Of a DNA stretch of 5,284 nucleotides, positions 1 through 5,284 are shown in pieces. Location of the stretch: assembly GCA_011620045.1 (NCBI GenBank), contig WOZY01000223.1, forward strand, positions 1-5,284, given 5' to 3'. Source of the stretch: Mesotoga sp. (GTDB taxonomy: Bacteria > Thermotogota > Thermotogae > Petrotogales > Kosmotogaceae). Each line of letters opens with the position of its first letter. Positions within the stretch are counted from its first letter, which is position 1. The translations under genes and the position numbers were made by a program. Under the pieces are notes generated by a model that worked only from the letters and a program-made list of their open reading frames with translations, was not told the DNA's origin and did not search any database.

Positions 1-203
1 TTCTTGTTTCCATAGCCTCTTGGCCTCGACAACAGCACTCCGAATCTCCTGCTCGCCACGAAGACCTCTAGTTCTCCGTAGCCAAGACGGTTATTGTCAA
101 GGGATCTCTCTATTCTCTCCTTGAGCTGACTCCTTATACCCTGAACTTCACTTGAGGGAAGCTCCTCAATTCCGACTTCCAGCAGAGCTTTGTGATCACT
201 CAT
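1..203 (-). CDS. glyS: Glycyl-tRNA synthetase beta subunit, N-terminal part (runs off the left edge)
   Basis: This is the first 67 codons of the beta subunit of the two-subunit bacterial glycyl-tRNA synthetase, a cytoplasmic enzyme that charges tRNA-Gly. The alpha subunit (GlyQ) supplies the class II catalytic core, and in this family the beta subunit supplies tRNA-binding parts. I translated it by hand: it opens [20 protein letters not shown], matching the family's N-terminal EIGTEELP signature. At about residues 51-60 it has [10 protein letters not shown], matching the conserved F-A-(S/T/P)-R-R-L segment. The reading frame stays open to the window edge. The ATG at 203-201 overlaps the glyQ stop (ATGAGTGA, an 8-nt overlap) and has AAGGAG about 10 nt upstream, inside glyQ, so translational coupling is likely. 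The family is usually near 650-700 residues, so about nine tenths of the gene lies outside the window. The identification is firm from the motif and the position after glyQ. Confidence 0.95.
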   Translation of the reverse strand, partial: MSDHKALLEVGIEELPSSEVQGIRSQLKERIERSLDNNRLGYGELEVFVASRRFGVLLSRPRGYGNK

Positions 204-1050
204 CTGTATCGCGCTCCTTAGCTACGTATGCTTCGGCCACTGCCTTCGCCATCCCTCTAATCGATTTGATGTAGCTTTGACGCTGAGATACGCTTATGGC
301 GTTTCTGGCGTCGAGCAAATTGAAGGCGTGAGAACATTTGATCATGTAGTCGTATGAAGGTCTTACGAGGCCATGCTCCATGCACAGGTCGAACTCCTCC
401 CTGTAGAATCTGTAAAGCTCGAAGAGCCTTGAGGTATCTGCAACATCGAAATTGTAAGCGGAGAATTCCTTCTCGTTCTCGAGGAAGACATCCCCATATT
501 TGAATTCTCCATTCCAGTCTATATCGAATATATTGGCTTTCTTCTGAAGGTACATCGTTATTCTCTCAAGCCCATAGGTGATCTCGAGCGAAACGAGGTC
601 GACATCGATTCCGCCGACCTGCTGGAAATATGTGAACTGACTGACCTCCATTCCATCGAGCCAGACTTCCCAGCCCACACCCCAGGCTCCCAGAGTCGGA
701 GATTCCCAGTTGTCTTCCACGAATCGAATATCATGCTCCTTGGGGTTTATTCCCAGGGCTTCCAGAGAACCGAGGTAAAGCTCCTGAGAGTTCTCCGGGT
801 TGGGTTTGATTATCACCTGATACTGGAAGTATCTTTGAACTCTCATTGGGTTTTCGCCGTATCGACCGTCGGTCGGTCTCCTGCTCGGCTGAATAAAGGC
901 AACTTTCCAGGGCTTCTTTCCAAGCGACCTCAGGAAGGTTGAAGGGTGGAATGTCCCGGCCCCCATTTCGAGGTCGTAAGGCTGGTCTATGACACACCCC
1001 TGCATTGACCAGTATGAGTTGAGTTTTTCTACTACGTCTTGTAAGTACAT
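196..1050 (-). CDS. glyQ: Glycyl-tRNA synthetase alpha subunit
   Basis: This is the catalytic alpha subunit of the alpha2-beta2 glycyl-tRNA synthetase, which activates glycine with ATP and, with GlyS, transfers it to tRNA-Gly in the cytoplasm. The protein has 284 residues, close to the usual 280-300. Visible class II synthetase and GlyQ signatures are [14 protein letters not shown] (residues 23-36), [15 protein letters not shown] (54-68, the motif 2 region with Arg57/Arg58), [11 protein letters not shown] (73-83), [20 protein letters not shown] (110-129), and the motif 3-like YGLERI (159-164). Near the C-terminus is a conserved CSH-x-FNLLDAR stretch. I chose the ATG at 1050 because it begins MYLQDV, as I recall for other family members, and has a strong AGGAGG 5 nt upstream. 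An in-frame TTG at 1080 would add 10 residues (NRREAQEGT...), but those codons consist of the ribosome binding site region. The gene lies 22 nt after fakA and overlaps glyS by 8 nt. Nothing is missing from the core motifs. Confidence 0.97.
   Translation of the reverse strand: MYLQDVVEKLNSYWSMQGCVIDQPYDLEMGAGTFHPSTFLRSLGKKPWKVAFIQPSRRPTDGRYGENPMRVQRYFQYQVIIKPNPENSQELYLGSLEALGINPKEHDIRFVEDNWESPTLGAWGVGWEVWLDGMEVSQFTYFQQVGGIDVDLVSLEITYGLERITMYLQKKANIFDIDWNGEFKYGDVFLENEKEFSAYNFDVADTSRLFELYRFYREEFDLCMEHGLVRPSYDYMIKCSHAFNLLDARNAISVSQRQSYIKSIRGMAKAVAEAYVAKERDTDE
214..219 (-). promoter_or_regulatory. Ribosome binding site for glyS
   Basis: On the minus strand the sequence reads AAGGAG followed by a 10-nt spacer and the glyS ATG. 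It lies inside the last codons of glyQ. It supports the ATG at 203, which no longer ORF call would reveal because the gene leaves the window. Confidence 0.75.
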
Positions 1051-1055
1051 CGTTC

Positions 1056-1061
1056 CCTCCT
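1056..1061 (-). promoter_or_regulatory. Ribosome binding site for glyQ
   Basis: The minus strand reads AGGAGG, then the 5-nt spacer GAACG, then ATG at 1050. This perfect Shine-Dalgarno core decides the glyQ start in favour of ATG 1050 over the upstream in-frame TTG at 1080. Confidence 0.85.
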
Positions 1062-1072
1062 GAGCTTCTCGT

Positions 1073-2737
1073 CTATTCAATGGAAATCAGGTAGTAATAG
1101 TAGGGCTGTCCGCCGTTGTGAATTTCGAATTCAAAATCGGAGAAACTTACCGAAAGAGATTCAAGCAGTTTTCCTGCGGCTTCCTCTTTCACTTCCGATC
1201 CATAGAATATCGTGACGACCTCTTTGTCGCCGTCTTTTCCAAGAACGGCCTTAATCGAGTCATGAACGAGCTTCTCGAGCTTTCTGCCCGAAGCTATCAA
1301 ACCGTCTCTGCCGATAGCTATATACTCGCCTTTCCTTATCTTCTTTCCCTTCATGCTGGAGTCGCGAACGGCGTATGTGATCGAAATCGGAGAAACTGTT
1401 TCAGCCGCTTCTTTCATTTCTTCTATGAGAGACTCGCTATCCATCTCGTCGTTATATACGGTCATCGCGGCTATCCCTTCCTGAACCGTGCGCGTAGGGA
1501 TTATGTAAACTTGTTTTTCGGGATTGTCGTCGTGAATGGCGTTCGCCGCCTCTTTGGCAGTGAGAATGATGTTCGGGTTGTTGGGAAGAACAATAACTTT
1601 ATCTGCGGCAATTCTGCTGATTGCTTCGTAAAGGTCTTTCAGACTAGGATTCATCGTCTGACCGCCCTTAACGGCGTAGTCTACGCCAAGACTCTTCAAA
1701 ACATCGGCCAGACCGTCTCCCGGTGAGACCACGATTACTCCGTGGTGCTTGTCCTTTCCGTACAACTCTTGTTCTTTCGACTGGATATCTACTATGTGCT
1801 CATGCTGGACCTTCATGTTGTCTATCTTCACCTTCTGAAGGAATCCGACACCGAGAAACTTCTCAATAACATCTCCAGGATGGTCTGTGTGGACGTGAAT
1901 CTTTATGATCTCATCCTGATGAACCATGACAATAGAATCTCCCATCTCTTCCAGATATGCTTTCAACAGTTCCGAGTCCTCTTCGTGGTTTTCCGACCCA
2001 TTTAGGTTCACGATCAACTCGGTGCAGTATGTGTATTTGAGCTCTTCCCGTACGATCTCAACTATACGCTCCGTTGAAGATCCCATGGCCTGCGGCATCT
2101 GCTGAAGCGGTCCTTCAAGCTCTATATCCCCTTTCGTTGCCAGCAGGAAGCCTTCTAATATGTACGCAAGGCCCTTTGCACCGGAATCGACCACTCCGGC
2201 CTCCTTCAATTTCGGTAAGAGGGTTGGGGTCTTATCGACCGTATCGAAAGCTACTTCTACGAGCTTCTCGAAGTACTCGTCAAAATCCTCTATGCCTCCA
2301 AATTCATTGGCGGCAGTATCTGCAGAGACCCTCATGACGGTCAACATTGTACCTTCAACCGGTTTCATTACGGATCTATAAGCGATTTCTTTGGCTTTTG
2401 TCAGACCCTCGGTAAAGGCCTTGGTGTTGACGAATTTTCTATTTCCTATTCCCTCGGCGAATCCCCTGAATATTTGAGAGAGGATTACGCCGGAGTTTCC
2501 TCTGGCGCCCATTAACATTCCAGTCTTGACCGATTCCAGAACGCTCACCAAATCATCTTTCTTCAATCTGTCGAGATACTCGCATGCCTCTATCATAGCG
2601 GCTGCCATATTCGATCCAGTATCTCCGTCTGGAACTGGAAAGACATTAAGTGCGTTGATCTCATCTTTATTTGCAAGAAGTCGTTCAGCGGCTTTCCGGA
2701 AGGCTGCGACAAAGAACTTGCCGTTGATACGTTTCAT
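1073..2737 (-). CDS. fakA: DAK2-domain fatty acid kinase catalytic subunit (YloV/FakA family)
   Basis: The 554-residue product matches the length of Bacillus YloV (about 550) and Staphylococcus FakA. In that family FakA binds ATP and phosphorylates a fatty acid held by a separate DegV-like FakB protein, giving acyl-phosphate for membrane lipid synthesis. The N-terminal DAK2/DhaL kinase domain covers about residues 1-200. It has [14 protein letters not shown] (31-44, with Mg-ATP-binding Asp37 and Asp39), [16 protein letters not shown] (77-92), [10 protein letters not shown] (125-134) and VDSGAKG (183-189). The middle domain keeps Cys238, His281 and His283, which line up with the zinc ligands I recall for S. 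aureus FakA (Cys240, His282, His284). KIDNM and QHEH follow at 304-314. The C-terminal part (about 330-554) is the DegV-like domain, with VVSPGDG (336-342), GGQTMNPS (358-365) and LPNNPN (384-389). The start is ATG 2737, 15 nt after the Asp23-family stop, with GGGAGG 8 nt upstream. No FakB is present in the window, so the kinase role is inferred from family; the older 'dihydroxyacetone kinase-like' label is less apt. Confidence 0.9.
   Translation of the reverse strand: MKRINGKFFVAAFRKAAERLLANKDEINALNVFPVPDGDTGSNMAAAMIEACEYLDRLKKDDLVSVLESVKTGMLMGARGNSGVILSQIFRGFAEGIGNRKFVNTKAFTEGLTKAKEIAYRSVMKPVEGTMLTVMRVSADTAANEFGGIEDFDEYFEKLVEVAFDTVDKTPTLLPKLKEAGVVDSGAKGLAYILEGFLLATKGDIELEGPLQQMPQAMGSSTERIVEIVREELKYTYCTELIVNLNGSENHEEDSELLKAYLEEMGDSIVMVHQDEIIKIHVHTDHPGDVIEKFLGVGFLQKVKIDNMKVQHEHIVDIQSKEQELYGKDKHHGVIVVSPGDGLADVLKSLGVDYAVKGGQTMNPSLKDLYEAISRIAADKVIVLPNNPNIILTAKEAANAIHDDNPEKQVYIIPTRTVQEGIAAMTVYNDEMDSESLIEEMKEAAETVSPISITYAVRDSSMKGKKIRKGEYIAIGRDGLIASGRKLEKLVHDSIKAVLGKDGDKEVVTIFYGSEVKEEAAGKLLESLSVSFSDFEFEIHNGGQPYYYYLISIE
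1134..1397. repeat. Pair of 14-bp direct repeats inside fakA
   Basis: The plus-strand string AAATCGGAGAAACT occurs at 1134-1147 and again at 1384-1397, exactly 250 nt apart. Both copies lie in the 3' part of fakA, but they are read in different codon frames (as S-F-S-D-F and as V-S-P-I), so protein repetition does not explain them. It is short enough to be chance, and no function is claimed. Confidence 0.4.
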
Positions 2738-2745
2738 CTACTTAG

Positions 2746-2751
2746 CCTCCC
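2746..2751 (-). promoter_or_regulatory. Ribosome binding site for fakA
   Basis: The minus strand reads GGGAGG, an 8-nt spacer (CTAAGTAG), then ATG at 2737. The site starts one base after the TGA stop of the Asp23-family gene, so ribosomes finishing that gene are placed directly over it. Confidence 0.8.
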
Positions 2752-2752
2752 A

Positions 2753-3100
2753 TCAATCCTGCAAGCCAACGACGTGAATATTCACCTTGATATTGGTCGC
2801 TTCAGTAAGCTCCTTCAACTTGTGAAATACGTTTTCCTGGATATTCTCAACGACGGTGGGAATTCTAACGCCGTACTCGAGAATCAGATCGATATCGATC
2901 TCAAGCGTGCCGTCGATCTCCTCGGTCACTTTGATTCCCTTTCTAGAATCCTCTCCAGTGCCGAATAGCTTTGTCAGAAAGCCCGTTTGGGGCGATCCGA
3001 CGTTCACCGGTCCGTAAGACTCCGATACAATCTTTTTGACTATCGAAGATATCGCCTGAAGAGAAATATCGATCTTACCGAATTCTGTAGTTACTTGCAT
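2753..3100 (-). CDS. Asp23/Gls24 family (DUF322) protein, YloU-like
   Basis: This is a small soluble protein of 115 residues, with no signal peptide or membrane segment, in the Asp23/Gls24 envelope-stress family. The family signature is visible: an N-terminal strand starting TEFGKIDISLQAISSIV, and a C-terminal block YGVRIPTVVENIQENV followed by a Thr-rich helix end and VNIHVVGLQD. In Bacillus the homologue yloU sits directly before yloV, and the same order holds here, which supports the assignment. The molecular role is not settled; Staphylococcus Asp23 is membrane-associated through a partner protein, and no such partner is seen here. I chose the ATG at 3100 because AGAGGTG lies 6 nt upstream. 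An in-frame GTG at 3109 adds three residues (MKR), but that GTG is part of the ribosome binding site and has no proper site of its own. The first 26 nt overlap the end of dxs in another frame. Confidence 0.9.
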   Translation of the reverse strand: MQVTTEFGKIDISLQAISSIVKKIVSESYGPVNVGSPQTGFLTKLFGTGEDSRKGIKVTEEIDGTLEIDIDLILEYGVRIPTVVENIQENVFHKLKELTEATNIKVNIHVVGLQD

Positions 3101-4955
3101 TCTTTTCACCTCTCAGTTTAGAGATTCTATTCTCTATTCCCCTGGCATCCAACCCCAGCTCATTCAAAACCTCTTCCCTCGTGCCGTGAGAAGAAAAACG
3201 GTCCTCAATTGCAATAATATCGATTCTACCATCGTAGTTCTGACTTGAAGCCTCAAGCGCCACATTGGAGCCGAAACCTCCGCTCTTAATTCCCTCTTCA
3301 ACCGTCACTATAAGCTCGTAATCGGCGAAGATTTGTCCTAGAGCCGCTTTGTCGAGCGGTTTTATTGATCGACAGTTGTAGAGAGCATATCCGTTCAAGA
3401 GAGCGGCCTCCCTGCTCCTTGAAACCATCGATCCCGTTGCAAGGATGGCAGTTTCCTTTCCGTCGATCACCTTTTCCCACTTGAAGAGCTCCATCTTTCT
3501 CAGGTTCGAGACAATCTCGTCGATGCTCTGGACTTCCGTTTCTCTCGGATACCTTATCGCAGTGGGATGGTCCATCCATTTCTCAGTGAAGAGAGTGAAG
3601 ATCATGTCCGCCAGTTCCTTCAGGCTCGAAGGAGCGAGAATCCGCATATTCGGAATCATCGAAAGGAAAGAAATATCGAAGATTCCGTTATGGGTCGCGC
3701 CGTCCTGACCGACTATCCCGGCCCTATCTATCGCGAAGAGAACCGGAAGATCCTGAAGGGCAACGTCGTGGATCAGCTGATCCAGCGCTCTCTGCAGGAA
3801 GGTCGAGTACACCGCAAAGACGGGTTTCGTTCCGGCCGCAGCCATTCCGGCCGCAAAAGTTGTGCAGAGCTGTTCGGTTATTCCAAGATCGAAAAACCTT
3901 GCGGGATGTTTCTCGGCAAAACCTGCCAGACCCGTTCCATCGGGCATCGCTGCGGTAATAGCGGAAATCGATGGGTCTTTCTTTGCCAGTTCCGTCAGAA
4001 CCTTTCCGAAGACTTCGCTGTAAGTAAGCTCCCCGCCGCGGGAGATCTTCTCGCCGTTTTCAGGATCGATTCTGCTAACACTGTGAAATCTCGTGGGATC
4101 GCTCTCGGCATATTCGAGGCCCTTTCCCTTCTTCGTGACTATATGGACAAAGAAAGGTTCAGGCAACTGCTTGACTGCTGAAAAAACAGCCTCCAGCTCC
4201 TGAAAATCGTGGCCCTTCACAGGACCCACGTAGTTCAACCCCATGTCTTCGAAAATATTGCCACCGAGAATCGAGGCTTTCAATCCGCTCTTTATCTTCG
4301 AAAGAAATTGCTCGAGGCTTCCGAGCCTCATCGCCTCCAGGGCGTTCTTCAGGTCGCCTTTCATTTCTCTGTAGACAGGGTTCAGCCTTAGTTCGGCAAG
4401 AGAGGAAGAGAGGCTTCCCACGTTTTTTCCGATGCTCATTCCGTTGTCGTTTACTATCACTTTTATCTTGGAGCCGATGTCCTTCATTTGATTAAGAGCT
4501 TCAAGAGCCAGACCAGAAGTCAAAGCTCCGTCGCCTGTGACAATCACAATGTTATTTGCGTTGCGGAATATTTTTTCTGCCTGCTCTATGCCCATTGCGG
4601 CAGGAAGTGCCGTTCCAACGTGTCCGGCCCCAAAGAAATCATAGGGGCTTTCCTCCCTGTTCAGGAAGCCGCTGATCCCGCCCTTCATCCTGAGAGATCC
4701 GAAGGAACCATAACGACCTGTGAGCAGTTTGTGAGTGTAAGCCTGATGTCCGGTATCCCAGATGATTATGTCTTCGTCATGGTCGAATACCCGGTAGAGA
4801 GCAATCGTCAACTCGACGGTCCCCAGGTTCGAAGCGAGATGTCCCGTATTCGAGCACACGACTCTCGTTATCGTATCTCTTATCTCACCGGCCAGAACCT
4901 CTAGCTGCGCATAAGAGTAGTCTTTTAATCGCCTGAAGAGTGGCTGTTCGTTCAT
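3075..4955 (-). CDS. dxs: 1-deoxy-D-xylulose-5-phosphate synthase
   Basis: The enzyme condenses pyruvate and glyceraldehyde 3-phosphate, using thiamine diphosphate (TPP), to form 1-deoxy-D-xylulose 5-phosphate. This is the first step of the MEP isoprenoid pathway and also feeds thiamine and pyridoxal phosphate synthesis. At 626 residues it is full length (E. coli about 620). The N-terminal TPP domain shows GHLASNLGTVELT (His39), WDTGHQAYTHK (His70), the GDGALTSG motif (Asp142) and NDNGMSIGKNVG (Asn171); these equal E. coli His49, His80, Asp152 and Asn181 with a constant offset of 10. GPVKGHD is at 244-250 and His291 precedes the linker. The central transketolase pyrimidine domain has the catalytic Glu361 in GITEQLCTTFAAG, then YSTFLQRA (Tyr383, Arg389), AIDRAGIVGQDGATH (Asp418, His422) and AIRYPRE (Arg468). 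A transketolase C-terminal domain follows, with VTVEEG and HGTREEVLNELGLD. The start is ATG 4955, 9 nt after GGAG; a TTG just upstream at 4958 abuts the folD stop and is less likely. The leucine after Glu-Gln is unusual. Confidence 0.97.
   Translation of the reverse strand: MNEQPLFRRLKDYSYAQLEVLAGEIRDTITRVVCSNTGHLASNLGTVELTIALYRVFDHDEDIIIWDTGHQAYTHKLLTGRYGSFGSLRMKGGISGFLNREESPYDFFGAGHVGTALPAAMGIEQAEKIFRNANNIVIVTGDGALTSGLALEALNQMKDIGSKIKVIVNDNGMSIGKNVGSLSSSLAELRLNPVYREMKGDLKNALEAMRLGSLEQFLSKIKSGLKASILGGNIFEDMGLNYVGPVKGHDFQELEAVFSAVKQLPEPFFVHIVTKKGKGLEYAESDPTRFHSVSRIDPENGEKISRGGELTYSEVFGKVLTELAKKDPSISAITAAMPDGTGLAGFAEKHPARFFDLGITEQLCTTFAAGMAAAGTKPVFAVYSTFLQRALDQLIHDVALQDLPVLFAIDRAGIVGQDGATHNGIFDISFLSMIPNMRILAPSSLKELADMIFTLFTEKWMDHPTAIRYPRETEVQSIDEIVSNLRKMELFKWEKVIDGKETAILATGSMVSRSREAALLNGYALYNCRSIKPLDKAALGQIFADYELIVTVEEGIKSGGFGSNVALEASSQNYDGRIDIIAIEDRFSSHGTREEVLNELGLDARGIENRISKLRGEKNASNYRIR
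3107..3113 (-). promoter_or_regulatory. Ribosome binding site for the Asp23-family gene
   Basis: The minus strand reads AGAGGTG, a 6-nt spacer (AAAAGA), then ATG at 3100. The site is inside the dxs coding sequence. The GTG contained in it is also the first codon of the longest possible reading frame, so this site argues against that upstream start. Confidence 0.7.
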
Positions 4956-4958
4956 CAA

Positions 4959-5284
4959 TTACGACTCCATTCTTTCAATAGATCTGTAATAATGCTTGAA
5001 AAGAAGCGCCGTAGTCACACTGCCGACTCCCCCAGGTACTGGAGTAATCGCAGCCGCTATCTGGCTTACCTCATTAAAGTCTACATCGCCGACTAGTTTC
5101 CCGTCCACGAAGTTAATTCCTACGTCTATCACAACCGCACCGGGCCTGATCATCTCGCGCTCTATAAACCCGGCAATTCCAACGGCACTGACTACAATAT
5201 CGGCATTGAATGTCTTCTCGGGTATGTCTCTGCTCCTAGAATGGCAGACGGTTACGGTGCCGTCCACACCTTTCTTCAGTAAGA
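4959..5284 (-). CDS. folD: Bifunctional methylenetetrahydrofolate dehydrogenase/cyclohydrolase, C-terminal part (runs off the right edge)
   Basis: FolD interconverts 5,10-methylene-, 5,10-methenyl- and 10-formyl-tetrahydrofolate in the cytoplasm, using NADP in most bacteria. Only the last 107 residues are here; the frame stays open to the right edge (it starts [19 protein letters not shown]), so an apparent GTG start at 5267 is not real. The Rossmann cofactor domain is clear: TVTVCHSRS (the Ser-Arg of the NADP-binding segment), [38 protein letters not shown], and the signature [19 protein letters not shown] near the C-terminus. The N-terminal folate-binding domain with the catalytic Lys and Tyr lies outside the window. 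One oddity is serine (codon 5021-5019) where the family signature PGGVGP(M/V)T normally has proline. The stop (TAA, 4961-4959) is 3 nt from the dxs ATG, so the two are probably co-transcribed. Confidence 0.95.
   Translation of the reverse strand, partial: LLKKGVDGTVTVCHSRSRDIPEKTFNADIVVSAVGIAGFIEREMIRPGAVVIDVGINFVDGKLVGDVDFNEVSQIAAAITPVPGGVGSVTTALLFKHYYRSIERMES
4965..4968 (-). promoter_or_regulatory. Ribosome binding site for dxs
   Basis: The minus strand reads GGAG, a 9-nt spacer (TCGTAATTG), then ATG at 4955. The site lies in the last codons of folD and the spacer holds the folD TAA stop, so termination and reinitiation are close. It is only a four-base core, and the TTG at 4958, 6 nt from the core, cannot be fully excluded. 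Confidence 0.6.

Noticed and set aside
1051..1080. A 10-residue N-terminal extension of glyQ from a TTG at 1080.
   Set aside because: The extension is encoded by the ribosome binding site region and overlaps the fakA stop. The ATG at 1050 has a perfect AGGAGG and begins at the usual family start.
1118..1726. A 202-codon open frame on the plus strand, antisense to fakA.
   Set aside because: It is fully inside fakA, which has clear family motifs throughout. The antisense protein shows no domain and a composition typical of a reversed coding strand.
3830..3855. An 11-bp direct repeat (TTCCGGCCGCA) with a 15-nt period in dxs.
   Set aside because: It encodes neighbouring Ala-Ala-Gly runs in the catalytic domain in the same codon frame, so repeated small-residue codons explain it.
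3567..4181. A 204-codon open frame on the plus strand, antisense to dxs.
   Set aside because: It lies wholly within the well-supported dxs gene. Its translation is rich in Arg, Ser and Gly with no recognisable motif, as expected of a shadow frame.
4953..4961. A dxs start at TTG 4958 directly abutting the folD stop.
   Set aside because: The ATG one codon later has better spacing from GGAG (9 nt against 6 nt for TTG) and is the stronger start codon. The difference is one residue and cannot be settled from sequence alone.
1..5284. A promoter, terminator, riboswitch, tRNA, CRISPR array, insertion sequence or novel defence-type system.
   Set aside because: The longest non-coding gap is 22 nt and every gap holds mainly a ribosome binding site. 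I saw no strong hairpin with a T-run, no repeat-spacer pattern, and no unassigned stretch of coding DNA.

Overview
The window is a densely packed housekeeping segment from a bacterium. Six genes all lie on the minus strand, read right to left: folD (C-terminal part only) - dxs - an Asp23/Gls24-family gene - a YloV/FakA-type DAK2-domain kinase gene - glyQ - glyS (N-terminal part only). The two outer genes run off the window edges. No plus-strand gene, RNA gene, mobile element, CRISPR array, promoter or terminator could be supported.

Organism: these are conserved core genes, so the taxonomic signal is modest. Protein features that I remember from Thermotogota (the GlyQ start MYLQDV, and the Dxs active-site stretch with EQ-x-C instead of the usual EQHA), heavy use of AGA/AGG for arginine, and a base composition that looks moderate by eye suggest a member of that phylum, perhaps a mesophilic one of the Mesotoga/Kosmotoga type. 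This is an inference from memory; a 16S, GlyQ or Dxs database comparison would settle it.

Layout: folD ends 3 nt before the dxs start. The end of dxs overlaps the Asp23-family start by 26 nt. That gene ends 15 nt before fakA, fakA ends 22 nt before glyQ, and glyQ overlaps glyS by 8 nt. With no gap over 22 nt, the six genes are probably co-transcribed, with several starts translationally coupled. The operon promoter and terminator must lie outside the window.

Functions: FolD makes one-carbon folates. Dxs makes 1-deoxy-D-xylulose 5-phosphate for isoprenoids, thiamine and pyridoxal phosphate. The Asp23-YloV pair is a conserved neighbourhood (yloU-yloV in Bacillus), with YloV acting as the ATP-binding subunit of fatty acid kinase. 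GlyQ and GlyS form the two-subunit bacterial glycyl-tRNA synthetase. These are separate pathways (folate, isoprenoid, lipid, translation) sharing a transcript. I found no convincing novel system. The points most worth a second look are substitutions in the FolD and Dxs signature motifs and the dxs/Asp23 overlap.
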